Positions 18,540-27,543 of a DNA stretch of 64,000 bases are shown here, piece after piece. Source of the stretch: Gordonia lacunae. Its GTDB lineage: Bacteria > Actinomycetota > Actinomycetes > Mycobacteriales > Mycobacteriaceae. Under the pieces are notes generated by a model, which was not told the origin of the DNA, ran no database searches, and worked only from the letters and a program-made list of their open reading frames with translations. Where the stretch lies: the NCBI RefSeq assembly GCF_002149015.1, contig NZ_NGFO01000002.1, positions 1-64,000 of the forward strand. Reading direction: 5' to 3'. The first letter of the stretch is position 1. Each line of letters opens with the position of its first letter. The translations under genes and the position numbers were made by a program.

Positions 18540-19679
18540 TCACGGCGCGCGCAGCAGCTCGCGGGACACGACCCCGCGAAGAGTCCGAACCGCCACCACG
18601 CTCCATGCCACGACGAGGACCGTGAATCCGACGACGGCCACGACCTCGAAGACCGTCCCGCCCACCGTCAGGGCCAGCGCACTCGAACCCGTGACGTAGG
18701 TGCCGAGCGGGAAGGTGAACGACCACCAGGTCATCGCGAACGGCATCCCCGACCTCAGCGTCCGCGCGGTGAGCCGAGCAGCCACGACGATCCAGAGAGT
18801 GGCCGCCACCCAGACGGTGAGGCCGTAGCCGACGGCGAACGAATGCAGCGTCCCCGCCATGGGCGCGGCGACCACCTGCGGTGACACGTGGGCGAGCAGG
18901 CACGCGGCGGTGACCGACTGGCCGAGCGGCCCGAGGACGATCCACCAGGTGGGGATCATGTGGGCGGCACCGACGTCGCCGGTGCGCAGTCGCGCCGCCA
19001 GCACGCCCATGATCGGGAGCGAGGCGAGCGCGGCCAGCACGAACATCACGCCACCGATGGCCATCACGCCGTGCGACGCCCAGCCGGCGGGCAGCTGCGC
19101 GGTGAGGACCGCGGCCGCCGACGCCGAGACCATCGGGGGGACGACCGGCATCAGCCAGCCGCCGAAGGCGGCGCCGACCGCCGGACGACCGATGATCAGG
19201 TGCCGGTACGGGATGGCCACCGCGGTGAAGACCCCGCCGATGGTGCCGATGACCCAGCACACGACATCGATCCCCAGTGCCAGATCCCGCCCGATCACCG
19301 TCGCGCCGACCACCATCGTGCTGGTCCCGACCGTCATGATCGCCATCGGCACGGCCCCGTAGAAGTGGGCGACCACCCGATGAGCATGGTGACCGCGGGC
19401 GATCTCCGGGTCACGGACCCAATGGCGGACGGTGGCGACCAGCACGGCGGCGAACACGGTGCACGCCAACAGCCAGAAGACCGTCGCCACCTCTGCCAGA
19501 CCCGCGGGCTGCCAGGGCAGGCTGTGCGCGGCGATCGCGATGATCCCCGTGCCCATCACCGCCGCGAACCAGTTGGGCGGTACGTACGAGGCTCGGCGCT
19601 GGACCGTCGCGCGACCTGTGGCGGTCGCGAGGTCCGTCGTCGCGAGTCCGGTGGTCGCGGTCATCGTGGTCATGTCCAT
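18540..19679 (-). CDS. TDT/SLAC1-family anion or sulfite/dicarboxylate transporter
   Basis: 379 residues with about ten transmembrane helices. The first has PPNWFAAVMGTGIIAIA, the signature of the tellurite-resistance/dicarboxylate (TDT, TehA/SLAC1) family. Relatives export sulfite, C4-dicarboxylates or act as anion channels. The start is the ATG at 19679; a second Met two codons on is equally possible. It is transcribed away from a LysR gene across a 102-base region with an inverted repeat, the classic layout of a LysR-controlled transporter. The substrate cannot be chosen from sequence. Confidence 0.85.
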   Translation of the reverse strand: MDMTTMTATTGLATTDLATATGRATVQRRASYVPPNWFAAVMGTGIIAIAAHSLPWQPAGLAEVATVFWLLACTVFAAVLVATVRHWVRDPEIARGHHAHRVVAHFYGAVPMAIMTVGTSTMVVGATVIGRDLALGIDVVCWVIGTIGGVFTAVAIPYRHLIIGRPAVGAAFGGWLMPVVPPMVSASAAAVLTAQLPAGWASHGVMAIGGVMFVLAALASLPIMGVLAARLRTGDVGAAHMIPTWWIVLGPLGQSVTAACLLAHVSPQVVAAPMAGTLHSFAVGYGLTVWVAATLWIVVAARLTARTLRSGMPFAMTWWSFTFPLGTYVTGSSALALTVGGTVFEVVAVVGFTVLVVAWSVVAVRTLRGVVSRELLRAP

Positions 19680-19726
19680 CAGAGTCCCGCGGATGCCACG
19701 ATGCCGGTAGGACCCGAAACGTTGGC

Positions 19727-19775
19727 AGGGTACAACCGTTGTTTGTAGCCGGGGCATCAGCGGTGCTTGTACCCT
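19727..19775. promoter_or_regulatory. inverted-repeat operator between the TDT and LysR genes
   Basis: AGGGTACAA at 19727-19735 and its exact complement TTGTACCCT at 19767-19775 flank 31 bases. The right half-site lies 7 bases before the lysR start. Likely LysR binding half-sites for autoregulation and for the divergent transporter. Confidence 0.6.
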
Positions 19776-19781
19776 CGAGCG

Positions 19782-20699
19782 ATGGTGCTGAGTCCGCGGA
19801 TGCCCGACCTCGCCTCGCTGGAGACCCTGCAGGCGGTGGTCGGAACGGGCAGTCTCAACGCCGCCGCGACCCGACTCGGCGTCACCCAGCAGGCGGTGTC
19901 GGCGCGTATCCGTGCGATGGAGACCCAGCTCGGCGTGGCCCTGTTGACACGCACGCCGCGCGGCTCGGTGCCGACCCAATCCGGACGACTCGTCGCCGAA
20001 TGGGCCGACCGGTTGCTGACCCTGGCCGGCGAGTTCGACGCCGGGCTGGCCGCGTTACGCCTCGAACGACGCGATCAGCTACGTCTCGCGGCCAGTCTGA
20101 CCGTCGCCGAACACCTCTTGCCCCGATGGCTTGTCTCCTTCGCCGCCCAGCACGAACCCGCACCCAAGGTCTCCTTCACGGCGACCAACTCCGATCACGT
20201 GTACGACCTGGTCCGTGCCGGTGGTGTCGAACTCGGTTTCGTGGAGGGATCGCGCGTTCCGACCGGCCTGCGCAGCCGGACCGTCGCGCGCGACGAGCTG
20301 ATCCTCGTCGTGCCGCCGGGTCATCCGTGGACGAGGCTCCGGCGCCCCGTCACGGCCGTCGAGCTCGCACGCACCTCGCTGGTGACACGTGAGGAGGGTT
20401 CCGGGACGCGGGAATTCCTCGAGCGAGCGCTGACGAGGACCCTCGGACCGGGACGAGAGTCGGCACCACCCGTGTTGGAACTGTCCACGACGGCGTCGGT
20501 GCGGGCGGCGGTCATCGCGGGGGCCGGGCCCGCCGTGCTCAGCGATCTCTCGGTCGCTGACGATCTCGGACATCGGTCGACCCACGTCGGCATCGCCGAC
20601 CTCGACCTCGCCCGGCCCCTGCGCGCGGTCTGGCTGTCCGGCGCCCAACCGGGTGCCGGTGCCGCGCGCGACTTCCTCGCGCACATCAGCCGTAGCTGA
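19782..20699 (+). CDS. LysR-family regulator of the divergent transporter
   Basis: 305 residues. The N-terminal winged helix-turn-helix is typical (LASLETLQAVVGTGSLNAAA, then VTQQAVSARIRAMETQLG), followed by a linker and a two-lobe periplasmic-binding-like domain with LILVVPPGHPWT and a late GAGPAVLSDLSV loop. The ATG at 19782 is used; an upstream TTG at 19767 would add five residues but falls within the inverted repeat. By position it probably controls the TDT transporter, with a small anion or acid as coinducer. Confidence 0.85.
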   Translation: MVLSPRMPDLASLETLQAVVGTGSLNAAATRLGVTQQAVSARIRAMETQLGVALLTRTPRGSVPTQSGRLVAEWADRLLTLAGEFDAGLAALRLERRDQLRLAASLTVAEHLLPRWLVSFAAQHEPAPKVSFTATNSDHVYDLVRAGGVELGFVEGSRVPTGLRSRTVARDELILVVPPGHPWTRLRRPVTAVELARTSLVTREEGSGTREFLERALTRTLGPGRESAPPVLELSTTASVRAAVIAGAGPAVLSDLSVADDLGHRSTHVGIADLDLARPLRAVWLSGAQPGAGAARDFLAHISRS

Positions 20700-20721
20700 G
20701 CACCAGCCGGGTGGCCGACAA

Positions 20722-21213
20722 TCAGATGTCGAGGCCGCGCACCGCGGCGTTGAGCAGGGCGTGGGCCACGGAATTCCCGTCGAGCGCACGGCTTGTCCGC
20801 CGGCTCGCTTTCCATCCCGCGCCGGTCCGGACAAACCGCCAATGATGTGCGGTCGCACGATGAACTCGAAAACCACTGTCCTGCGACAGGATCAGAAGTG
20901 AGTAGCCGGCTGCCGTCGCCTCGTCGGCGTTCACGGTCACATGTACCGGCCCCTGGAAATGGGCGCAGCCTCTCGCGATGAAGTCCTGATGAGCCCGCGA
21001 CCTCACCATCGCGACGATGTCGTCACGTCCCTGCATGAACAACCCGTCGACGTCGTAGACCCCGTCGGACGTCCACAGCGCGGCAACGGCATCCGCGTCA
21101 CCGCTGTCGACGAGAGGGCCATACGATGCCACGAGGCGGGTGATCTCGCGCTCGTCGCGCAGAATGCGCAACTCGGCCTCCACGGCTGAGATCCGGTCGT
21201 CGGATGACGTCAT
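20722..21213 (-). CDS. SnoaL-like (NTF2-fold) protein
   Basis: 163 residues of the NTF2-like superfamily. The helix ITRLVASYGPLVDSGDADAV followed by LWTSDGVYDV is the usual SnoaL_4 opening, and the C-terminal strands carry HHWRFVRTGAGWKASRR. The fold includes delta5-3-ketosteroid isomerase, SnoaL cyclases and dehydratases, so an isomerase or dehydratase acting on a steroid-like ketone fits the neighbourhood. I cannot match the KSI catalytic Tyr/Asp set with confidence. The start overlaps the stop of the LLM gene (ATGA), and it is last in a five-gene minus-strand unit. Confidence 0.75.
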   Translation of the reverse strand: MTSSDDRISAVEAELRILRDEREITRLVASYGPLVDSGDADAVAALWTSDGVYDVDGLFMQGRDDIVAMVRSRAHQDFIARGCAHFQGPVHVTVNADEATAAGYSLLILSQDSGFRVHRATAHHWRFVRTGAGWKASRRTSRALDGNSVAHALLNAAVRGLDI

Positions 21214-22100
21214 GGGTGTCCACCTCCGCTGCTCTTCGTTGCCGGCGCCGCAAGATCGAAGAGTTCCGCCAGTGCCGTCAACTGGTCGATGTAGTGATCG
21301 ACCGACGACGCCACAACGGTCACTCCGACCACCGTGGCCCCGGCAGCCGATGCCGCTGCCACGTCGGCGCGCGCTCCGTCTGGGTCGTCGGCCGGGTCCA
21401 GGCCGCCGGCCGGCAGGATCACCTCGAAGTCGGCCGGCAGGTCCACGTCGGACAGCATCTCTCGCAACCGCTCACGGTCCAGACCGAAGGGCACCCAACC
21501 GTCACCGAGCTGCGTGGCACGGCGGAGCGACCTGACAGTGCGGCCCCCGACCCACACCGGGACCGAAGGCTGGACCGCATGCGGTTCGACCAGCATGCCG
21601 CCGAAGCGATGATGAGTCCCGTCGTACGACGGCTCGCGCTGTGACATCGCAGCCCGTATGGCACGGAGCGCATCATCGGCGAGTTCGCCCCGGCCGGCGA
21701 ACCGGGCACCGAGAAGATCGAACTCCTCACGGAGCGAACCGACTCCGACGCCGAGCGTGACCCGGCCACCGCTGATCGCATCGAGGGTTCCGTACCGCTT
21801 CGCGATCTCGAGCGGATGATGGTAGCCCAAGACCAGCACTTGCGTCAGCAGCCTGATGCGCCGCGTCCGCGCCGCGAGGAAACCGAATGTGGACAACGGG
21901 TCCCAGTATGTTCCGCCACGCGTGGCGGCGACGCCGGTCGGCACGGCCACGTGCTCACTGCAGGTCAAGTACTCGAAGCCGAGTTCGTCGGCCGCCACCG
22001 CGATCTCGGCCAACTCGGCGATGCCTGCGGACGCCTCCCACTCACCGGCGACGCCGGGTAGCCGGGTGACGATCGGACTGGTGACCCCGATGCGCACCAT
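21210..22100 (-). CDS. LLM-class (luciferase-like, probably F420-dependent) oxidoreductase
   Basis: 296 residues with the TIM-barrel pattern of the bacterial luciferase family: GFEYLTCSEHVAVP, then ARTRRIRLLTQVLVLGYHHPLEIAKRYGTLD, then GRVTLGVGVGSLREEFDLLG. Actinobacterial members of this subgroup (TIGR03619 type) generally use cofactor F420. It would add or remove a hydride on a small organic substrate. Its ATG shares a base with the stop of the SDR upstream and its stop overlaps the SnoaL-like gene, so it is tightly coupled to both. Substrate unknown. Confidence 0.82.
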   Translation of the reverse strand: MVRIGVTSPIVTRLPGVAGEWEASAGIAELAEIAVAADELGFEYLTCSEHVAVPTGVAATRGGTYWDPLSTFGFLAARTRRIRLLTQVLVLGYHHPLEIAKRYGTLDAISGGRVTLGVGVGSLREEFDLLGARFAGRGELADDALRAIRAAMSQREPSYDGTHHRFGGMLVEPHAVQPSVPVWVGGRTVRSLRRATQLGDGWVPFGLDRERLREMLSDVDLPADFEVILPAGGLDPADDPDGARADVAAASAAGATVVGVTVVASSVDHYIDQLTALAELFDLAAPATKSSGGGHP

Positions 22101-22954
22101 CAGCCTCGACCCCGGGCACGTTCGGAAGCATCACCCGCCCGCTGCGGGAACAGCTTTCGCATCCGGGCATCCTGCCGGAGGATCAGCTCCCGACGGTTGG
22201 GCCCGTTGATCTCCGCCACACGTTCGGCATTGCCGCCCGCGACCCAGACCGGCCCATCGGCAAGATGGGCGAGGCCTTCCCGGGCAACATCGTCGGGCTC
22301 ACTGATGCCCGATGCACCAGCGAGATTCATCCCGGCACGCTCCATCGCCGGTGTTCGGGTGACTCCCAGCACCAATTCGAGCACATCGACGCCGTGGTCA
22401 CGCAGCTCCAGCCACAGCGACTCGGCGAACACGCGACCGAACGCCTTGACCGCGCTGTAGATCGACAGGTGCTTGCCGCCGAGATAACCGCTCATCGAGC
22501 CGATGAGCAACAGACCGCCACTCCCCCGCGCACGCATCCGGGCACCGAAGTGGTGCACGAGAGCCAGCTGAGCGGTGATGTTGAGGTCGATGACACTGTG
22601 GAAGCGTCCCAGGCCCCCCTCGACGAACTCACTTCCGTAGGTGTTCGCGCCGGCGTTGTAGATGAGCATCCCGACATCCAGATCCTCTGTCTCGGCGATT
22701 ATCCGACCCGCCGATGCGGCCTCGGTGAGGTCGAGCGACAGTGTCCGCACCTCGACTCCGCATTCCCGCACCGCGTCAGCGGTCTCCTGCAACGGCCCTG
22801 GTTTGCGAGCGACGAGGACGAGATTGATCCCGGCCTCGGCGAGCCGATGCGCAAACGCGGCACCAACCCCCTCGGATCCGCCCGCGATCACGGCCCAGGG
22901 GCCGTACTTGCCCGGGTCGACGAGCTTCGACCCATCGGTGTCGGTGTCGGTCAT
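22100..22954 (-). CDS. short-chain dehydrogenase/reductase (17-beta-HSD-like)
   Basis: 284 residues from the ATG at 22954, which has AGAGGTGG ahead. The cofactor motif is GGSEGVGAAFA, the NAG is in LIYNAGANTYG, and the catalytic Ser and Tyr-x3-Lys are in GSMSG and YSAVKAF. The form with GGSEGVG and a long C-terminal helix (MRKLFPQRAGDA) resembles SDRs related to 17-beta-hydroxysteroid and very-long-chain ketoacyl reductases. It is part of the unit from the FAD-dehydrogenase (25323) to the SnoaL gene. A hydroxysteroid substrate is plausible but unproven. Confidence 0.82.
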   Translation of the reverse strand: MTDTDTDGSKLVDPGKYGPWAVIAGGSEGVGAAFAHRLAEAGINLVLVARKPGPLQETADAVRECGVEVRTLSLDLTEAASAGRIIAETEDLDVGMLIYNAGANTYGSEFVEGGLGRFHSVIDLNITAQLALVHHFGARMRARGSGGLLLIGSMSGYLGGKHLSIYSAVKAFGRVFAESLWLELRDHGVDVLELVLGVTRTPAMERAGMNLAGASGISEPDDVAREGLAHLADGPVWVAGGNAERVAEINGPNRRELILRQDARMRKLFPQRAGDASERARGRG

Positions 22955-22997
22955 CGTTGTCCACCTCTCGGTTTCATCCATTGCACGTCGCGACTGG

Positions 22998-23780
22998 TCA
23001 CCAGTCGACGAAGGGCACGATGGTGCGCAGCGGGACGCTCGCCAGCGTCTGGACCGCCGAATCGTCTCGGCCGTATCCATGCTCGGTGTCGAACGCGGCG
23101 GCCGCCTCCTGGAGGCGCGTGGTCGTCGACGCGAGATCGTCGTCGATGTACACCAATCGGATTCGCATCGAGCCGGCCGGATCGTCCGCGTTGACCCGTG
23201 GGCGCATCGTGACGTTCTGATGGTGGCTGAAGCTGAATGTCCACACGCCCGCCACCCCGGCGAGATCGAGAAGTTCCGGTATCAGCTCGCGATCCTCGGC
23301 CGCATGGTGCTCGTGCGCGAGAACACCGCGCGCGTCGTCGAATCGGGTGAGTGTGAGGTGAACACCCTGATTCGGGCGGAACGGCAACACCTCGGCCGAG
23401 ACGAGTGCCGATGGCGCCGCGTAACCCTTGACGGGCCGAAAGAATCCCAGGAGTGGCCGCTGGACTCCGGGGATCAGCGGCCCGCGCCCCCACTCGAACG
23501 AATCCGCGCCGAGCTGATTCCACTCCGCGACCGACTTCTCGACGGGGTTGTCGAACCAGTACATCGCAACGTAGTCGATCGCGTCGAATTCGTCGTTCAC
23601 ACAGGGACTTCCGGTCACCTCGACGTTGCGCGACCAGCGTTCACCCCACGCGACCCCGGGAAGCGCGAGATTCTCTGGCCGGTGGTCCATCAGGTGCCAT
23701 CGGTTGTAGTCCCGATGGTTCTCGGGTGTGTTGTCCGAGAGCGCGACGAACGAGAAGAACGCCAGCGGGAAGCGAGTCAC
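22998..23780 (-). CDS. duplicated alpha/beta-barrel protein (EthD/DUF4286-like)
   Basis: 260 residues. The start, FFSFVALSDNTPENHRDYNRWHLMDHRPENLALPG, has the YNxWHxxxHxPExLALPG pattern of small ferredoxin-fold barrels that bind hydrophobic ligands. A second half of similar size (from about residue 140, HLTLTRFDDARG) looks like a repeat of the fold. No catalytic residues are evident. It lies between a FAD-dehydrogenase and an SDR in one unit with a TCCC-N7-GGGA operator. Dabb-type proteins at 38321-39359 have the same kind of setting. A ligand-channelling or cyclase/decarboxylase-like role is possible. Confidence 0.6.
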   Translation of the reverse strand: MTRFPLAFFSFVALSDNTPENHRDYNRWHLMDHRPENLALPGVAWGERWSRNVEVTGSPCVNDEFDAIDYVAMYWFDNPVEKSVAEWNQLGADSFEWGRGPLIPGVQRPLLGFFRPVKGYAAPSALVSAEVLPFRPNQGVHLTLTRFDDARGVLAHEHHAAEDRELIPELLDLAGVAGVWTFSFSHHQNVTMRPRVNADDPAGSMRIRLVYIDDDLASTTTRLQEAAAAFDTEHGYGRDDSAVQTLASVPLRTIVPFVDW

Positions 23781-23856
23781 TCGGGTGCCTCCTGTCGTGT
23801 CATGGAGCAGCCGTCCTGTTCTCTGACGGCGCTGTCCTACCGTGCATGTGCTTCGC

Positions 23857-25323
23857 TCAGCCGGCCGCCGCGGCGCTCACCCCGGCCCGACGCCCGAAGA
23901 AGCTGCCGTCCCCCAGACTCGCGCCGCTCGCGTACCCGCCGGCGCACACCCCCGAGGTGCACCGGCCGGCCGCGTACAGGCCCGGTATCGGAACACCGGA
24001 GACGTGCAGCACCTCGGAGTCGACGGTGGTCTTCAACCCGCCGAGGGTGAACCCGCCCGTCATCCCCCGCAGATCGTAGGCAGCCACCGGCGTCGAGATC
24101 GGCTTCAGCCATTGCGATTTCTTGCCGAACAGTGGATCGGTTCCGTTGGCGGCGTGCATGTTGTAGAGATCGACCGTCGCCGACAGCGAACCGGTGGGCA
24201 GGCCGATCTCGGCTTCGAGCTCACCGACGCTCTCGCACACCCACTTCGGCGTGGCACGCATCATCGCACTGGTCGACTCGGTGGTCAGCGCCTCCTCGTA
24301 CGATGCCTCGTCGATGATCACGAAGGCCTCGCCCCCTTGGTTCAACAGCGTCGCCTGCCCGATCCGGCCGGGATAAGTGTCCTCGGTGACAAACCGCTGG
24401 CCCTGTCCGTTGACGAGGATCCCACGGGCCATCAACTGCGGGTCGCAGAAGATCGCCACCTCGGTCGCGTCCATGTGCGCCGTCGCCGCGCCGAGTGCTT
24501 GACCCATCAGAATCGACCGGCCGTCGTGACTCTCGATCGAGGCCGCGGGACGACCTTCGATCTGCGGCGCGTGATCGTGGAGCATCGTGTCGTCGTAGGC
24601 GAAGCTCCCGGTCGCGAGGACCACGCCGCGACGTGCACGGATCGCCATGTCGTTCCCGAAACTCCGTGAGACGACGCCGACCACTCGTCCGTCGTCGTCG
24701 ACGACCAGCGACCGGATGCTGTTGTCGTACAGCGTTCGGACGCCCAGATCGTCGACGAAATCGAGGAGCGGCTTCATCAGCATGTACCCGCCGGCCTGCT
24801 CGCCGCCGGTGACCGCCGCACGACGTGGGAGGTGTCCACGCGGCGCCGGCGGGATGGTCGCGTTGAACGGCGCGGCATTCTCTCCGCCCGAGTACATCAG
24901 GCCCTCCCCGTGAGGAGGTTCCCATCCGGGCTCGCCCCAGAATGATTCGTCGAAGACGACACCCGCACCGACGAGCCAGTCGTAGTGCTCGACACTTCCC
25001 TCGCAGTAGACGTCTATCTTGGCCTCGTCGACGCCGGGTCCGAGCGCGGCCTTCATGAAGGACTTCATGTTCTCGACCGAGTCGTCGAACCCGAGCGCCC
25101 GTTGCAGGGCGGTTCCCCCGCCCAGGTAGATGAATCCACCGGACATCGCCGCGGCGCCACCACCGCCGCCGAGCCGTTCGAGTGCCACCACGTCGGCACC
25201 GGCCCGCGCGGCCTCGATGGCCGCTGCCGCACCAGCCACCCCGAGTCCGGCGACCACGACGTCGGCCTCATCGGTCCACTCGATCTCAGCGGCCGAGACC
25301 GGCATCAGTGTCCCATCGTTCAT
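23857..25323 (-). CDS. FAD-dependent dehydrogenase of the fumarate-reductase/KstD superfamily
   Basis: 488 residues from the ATG at 25323, which has a strong GGAGG. FAD binding is shown by DVVVAGLGVAGAAAAIEAARAG (Gly26, 28, 31) and the C-terminal GLYAAGRCTSGVCAGGYASG. The C-terminus lacks the TYPGxGxTIG block of true KstD, having YASGASLGDGSFFGRRA instead, so it is probably not a delta1-dehydrogenase. A delta4 or other ene-reducing or dehydrogenating activity on a ketosteroid-like substrate is a fair guess. It heads a five-gene unit with an operator 62 bases upstream. Confidence 0.78.
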   Translation of the reverse strand: MNDGTLMPVSAAEIEWTDEADVVVAGLGVAGAAAAIEAARAGADVVALERLGGGGGAAAMSGGFIYLGGGTALQRALGFDDSVENMKSFMKAALGPGVDEAKIDVYCEGSVEHYDWLVGAGVVFDESFWGEPGWEPPHGEGLMYSGGENAAPFNATIPPAPRGHLPRRAAVTGGEQAGGYMLMKPLLDFVDDLGVRTLYDNSIRSLVVDDDGRVVGVVSRSFGNDMAIRARRGVVLATGSFAYDDTMLHDHAPQIEGRPAASIESHDGRSILMGQALGAATAHMDATEVAIFCDPQLMARGILVNGQGQRFVTEDTYPGRIGQATLLNQGGEAFVIIDEASYEEALTTESTSAMMRATPKWVCESVGELEAEIGLPTGSLSATVDLYNMHAANGTDPLFGKKSQWLKPISTPVAAYDLRGMTGGFTLGGLKTTVDSEVLHVSGVPIPGLYAAGRCTSGVCAGGYASGASLGDGSFFGRRAGVSAAAAG

Positions 25324-25384
25324 GTCATCCTCCTTCGACGTGAATCTCATTCATTCATCGCCACATCGGGAGGGGTATCCCCGA

Positions 25385-25399
25385 TCCCGGACACCGGGA
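25385..25399. promoter_or_regulatory. TCCC-N7-GGGA palindrome before the FAD-dehydrogenase unit
   Basis: TCCCGGACACCGGGA, a perfect copy of the 15-bp motif seen repeatedly in this window, 62 bases upstream of the start at 25323. Confidence 0.65.
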
Positions 25400-25431
25400 G
25401 GGTTTGCCGTCGGAGTGCGTCTGTCTTCCAG

Positions 25432-25474
25432 CACGACGACGGCGGACCGAATGACATCGGCCGCCGTCGTCGTG
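25432..25474. terminator. terminator of the hsaE-hsaG-hsaF operon
   Basis: A 14-bp perfect inverted repeat (CACGACGACGGCGG and its complement) with a 15-base loop, just past the hsaF stop on the minus strand and before the next promoter. Confidence 0.65.
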
Positions 25475-25484
25475 GTGTGGCCGG

Positions 25485-26579
25485 TCAGACCCCGGCGTTC
25501 GCGTCCTGCTTCTTCTTGAGCTCGAGCGCGATGTCGATGAGCTGATCCTCCTGGCCACCGACCAGTTTCCGGCTACCCGCCTCGAGGAGGATCGCCGCGG
25601 CCGAGACGCCGTAGCGTTCGGCGTGACCCTCGGCGTGTTTGAGGAACGAGCTGTAGCAACCGGCGTAGCCCATCATCATCGCGGACCGGTCGACCAGGCA
25701 CTCCGACGGCATGGCCGGCCGGACGACATCCTGTGCGGCGTCGGCGATCTTCATGAAATCGACCCCCGTGGTGATGCCGAGCTTGTCACACACACCCACG
25801 AAGGCCTCGGTGGGCGTGTTGCCGGCGCCCGCCCCGAAACGCCGGATCGAGCCGTCGATCTGTTGCGCGCCCGCGCGGATCGCGTTGACCGAGTTGGCAA
25901 CCGCGATGTCGAGGTTCTCGTGCCCGTGGAACCCGACCTGCGCGTCGTCGCCGAGTTCGGCCACCAGGGCCTCCACCCGAACGGTCACGTCCTCGAGGAC
26001 CAGCGCACCGGCGGAGTCGACGACGTAGACACACTGACACCCGGCATCGGCCATGATGCGGGCCTGCTTGGCGATGACCTCCGGAGGCTGGCTGTGGCTC
26101 ATCATCAGGAACCCGACGGTCTCCAGGCCGAGATCGCGCGCGAGTCCGAAATGCTGGATCGAGACATCGGCCTCGGTGCAGTGCGTCGCGATGCGGCAGA
26201 TCTGACCGCCGTTGTCCTGCGCCGCGCGGATGTCGTCCTTGGTGCCCAGCCCCGGCAGCATCAGGAAGGCGATCTTCGCGCGCTTCGCCGTTTCGGCGGC
26301 GGCTTTGATCAGCTGCTGCTCAGGGGTTTTGGAGAAGCCGTAGTTGAACGACGACCCGCCCAGGCCGTCACCGTGGGTCACCTCGATGACCGGCACGCCG
26401 GCCTCGTCGAGGGCGCCGACGATCGCACGCACCTCGTCCTCGGTGAACTGGTGACGTTTGTGGTGGCTGCCGTCACGCAGCGACGAGTCCGTGATGCGGA
26501 TGTCGAGGGCGTCGGAGTACTTGCGCGCGTTCGCCATCAGCTTCGGGTCACGCGGTGTCAGAACCACATTGGTGCTCAT
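25485..26579 (-). CDS. hsaF: HsaF, 4-hydroxy-2-oxoacid aldolase
   Basis: 364 residues. It is a class II pyruvate aldolase with the TIM-barrel DRE/HMGL-like pattern: [16 protein letters not shown] near residue 30 (Arg35, Asp36) and [15 protein letters not shown] with the metal-binding His218 and His220. It splits the hydroxy-oxo acid from ring A into pyruvate and an aldehyde, which passes through a tunnel to HsaG. The ATG overlaps the hsaG stop (ATGA), consistent with the tight HsaF-HsaG complex. Last gene of the KstR-boxed operon. Confidence 0.93.
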   Translation of the reverse strand: MSTNVVLTPRDPKLMANARKYSDALDIRITDSSLRDGSHHKRHQFTEDEVRAIVGALDEAGVPVIEVTHGDGLGGSSFNYGFSKTPEQQLIKAAAETAKRAKIAFLMLPGLGTKDDIRAAQDNGGQICRIATHCTEADVSIQHFGLARDLGLETVGFLMMSHSQPPEVIAKQARIMADAGCQCVYVVDSAGALVLEDVTVRVEALVAELGDDAQVGFHGHENLDIAVANSVNAIRAGAQQIDGSIRRFGAGAGNTPTEAFVGVCDKLGITTGVDFMKIADAAQDVVRPAMPSECLVDRSAMMMGYAGCYSSFLKHAEGHAERYGVSAAAILLEAGSRKLVGGQEDQLIDIALELKKKQDANAGV

Positions 26580-27481
26580 GCGGGGACTCCCAACTTGGTT
26601 TTCGCGATCTCTTCGCCGACCTTCGTGGCGGCAGCGGTCATGATGTCCAGATTCCCGGCGTACGGCGGCAGGAAGTCCCCTGCACCCTCGACCTCGACGA
26701 AGATCGACACCCGGGCGTGTCCGCCGTTCAGGACGCTCGGCGGGTCGAACTGGGGGTCCTGCAGCAACCGGTATCCCGGCACGTAGGCCTGGATCTCTTT
26801 CTCCCGCCGGTGAATCGACTCGGCGATCGCGTCGGTGTCGGCATCCTCGGGGATGGCACAGAAGATGGTGTCGCGCATGATCATCGGCGGGTCGGCCGGA
26901 TTCAGGATGATGATCGCCTTGCCGCGCTGCGCGCCGCCGATCGTCTCCACTCCCGCCGAGGTCGTCGCGGTGAACTCGTCGATGTTCGCGCGGGTGCCCG
27001 GCCCGGCCGACACCGAGGCCACCGATGCGACGATCTCGGCATACGGCACCGGCACAACCGAACTCACCGCGTGCACCATCGGGATGGTCGCCTGACCACC
27101 GCACGTGATCATGTTGGTGTTCGGTGCATCGAGATGCTCGCGGAGATTGGCCGGGGGCACCACCGCGGGGCCGACGGCAGCCGGGGTGAGGTCGACGGCG
27201 ATGATGCCCGCCTCCTCATACTTCGGCGCGTACTCGCGGTGCACGTACGCCGAGGTCGCCTCGAAGATCAGATCCGGACGCTCCGACGACGCCAGCAGTT
27301 CGTCGGCACCACCACTCATCGTGATGAGGCCATGATCGGCCGCGCGCTTCATGCCCTCGGAGGCGGCATCGATGCCGACCATCCAGCGCGGCTCGATCAC
27401 CTCGGAGCGCTCCAGCTTGTACATCAGGTCGGTGCCGATGTTGCCCGACCCGATGATCGCTGCGGTCAGCTTGGCTGCCAC
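26576..27481 (-). CDS. hsaG: HsaG, acylating aldehyde dehydrogenase
   Basis: 301 residues from a GTG at 27481 with AGGAGG seven bases ahead; no ATG fits. The Rossmann motif is GSGNIG (11-16), and the catalytic thiol is Cys127 in [10 protein letters not shown]. The family (DmpF, BphJ, HsaG) oxidises the aldehyde released by the aldolase to an acyl-CoA with NAD+ and CoA; in steroid catabolism this is propanal to propionyl-CoA. Length and motifs are normal. It lies between hsaE and hsaF in one operon. Confidence 0.93.
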   Translation of the reverse strand: MAAKLTAAIIGSGNIGTDLMYKLERSEVIEPRWMVGIDAASEGMKRAADHGLITMSGGADELLASSERPDLIFEATSAYVHREYAPKYEEAGIIAVDLTPAAVGPAVVPPANLREHLDAPNTNMITCGGQATIPMVHAVSSVVPVPYAEIVASVASVSAGPGTRANIDEFTATTSAGVETIGGAQRGKAIIILNPADPPMIMRDTIFCAIPEDADTDAIAESIHRREKEIQAYVPGYRLLQDPQFDPPSVLNGGHARVSIFVEVEGAGDFLPPYAGNLDIMTAAATKVGEEIAKTKLGVPA

Positions 27482-27543
27482 GGGTTCCTCCTCTTGCTCG
27501 GTGAAAGCTGTTGTTGTCTCGGTGAATCGAGGGACACTTCGCG

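Noticed and set aside
23857-25323. Calling the FAD-dehydrogenase a canonical KstD
   Set aside because: The C-terminal YPGxG block with the catalytic Tyr and Gly is missing.
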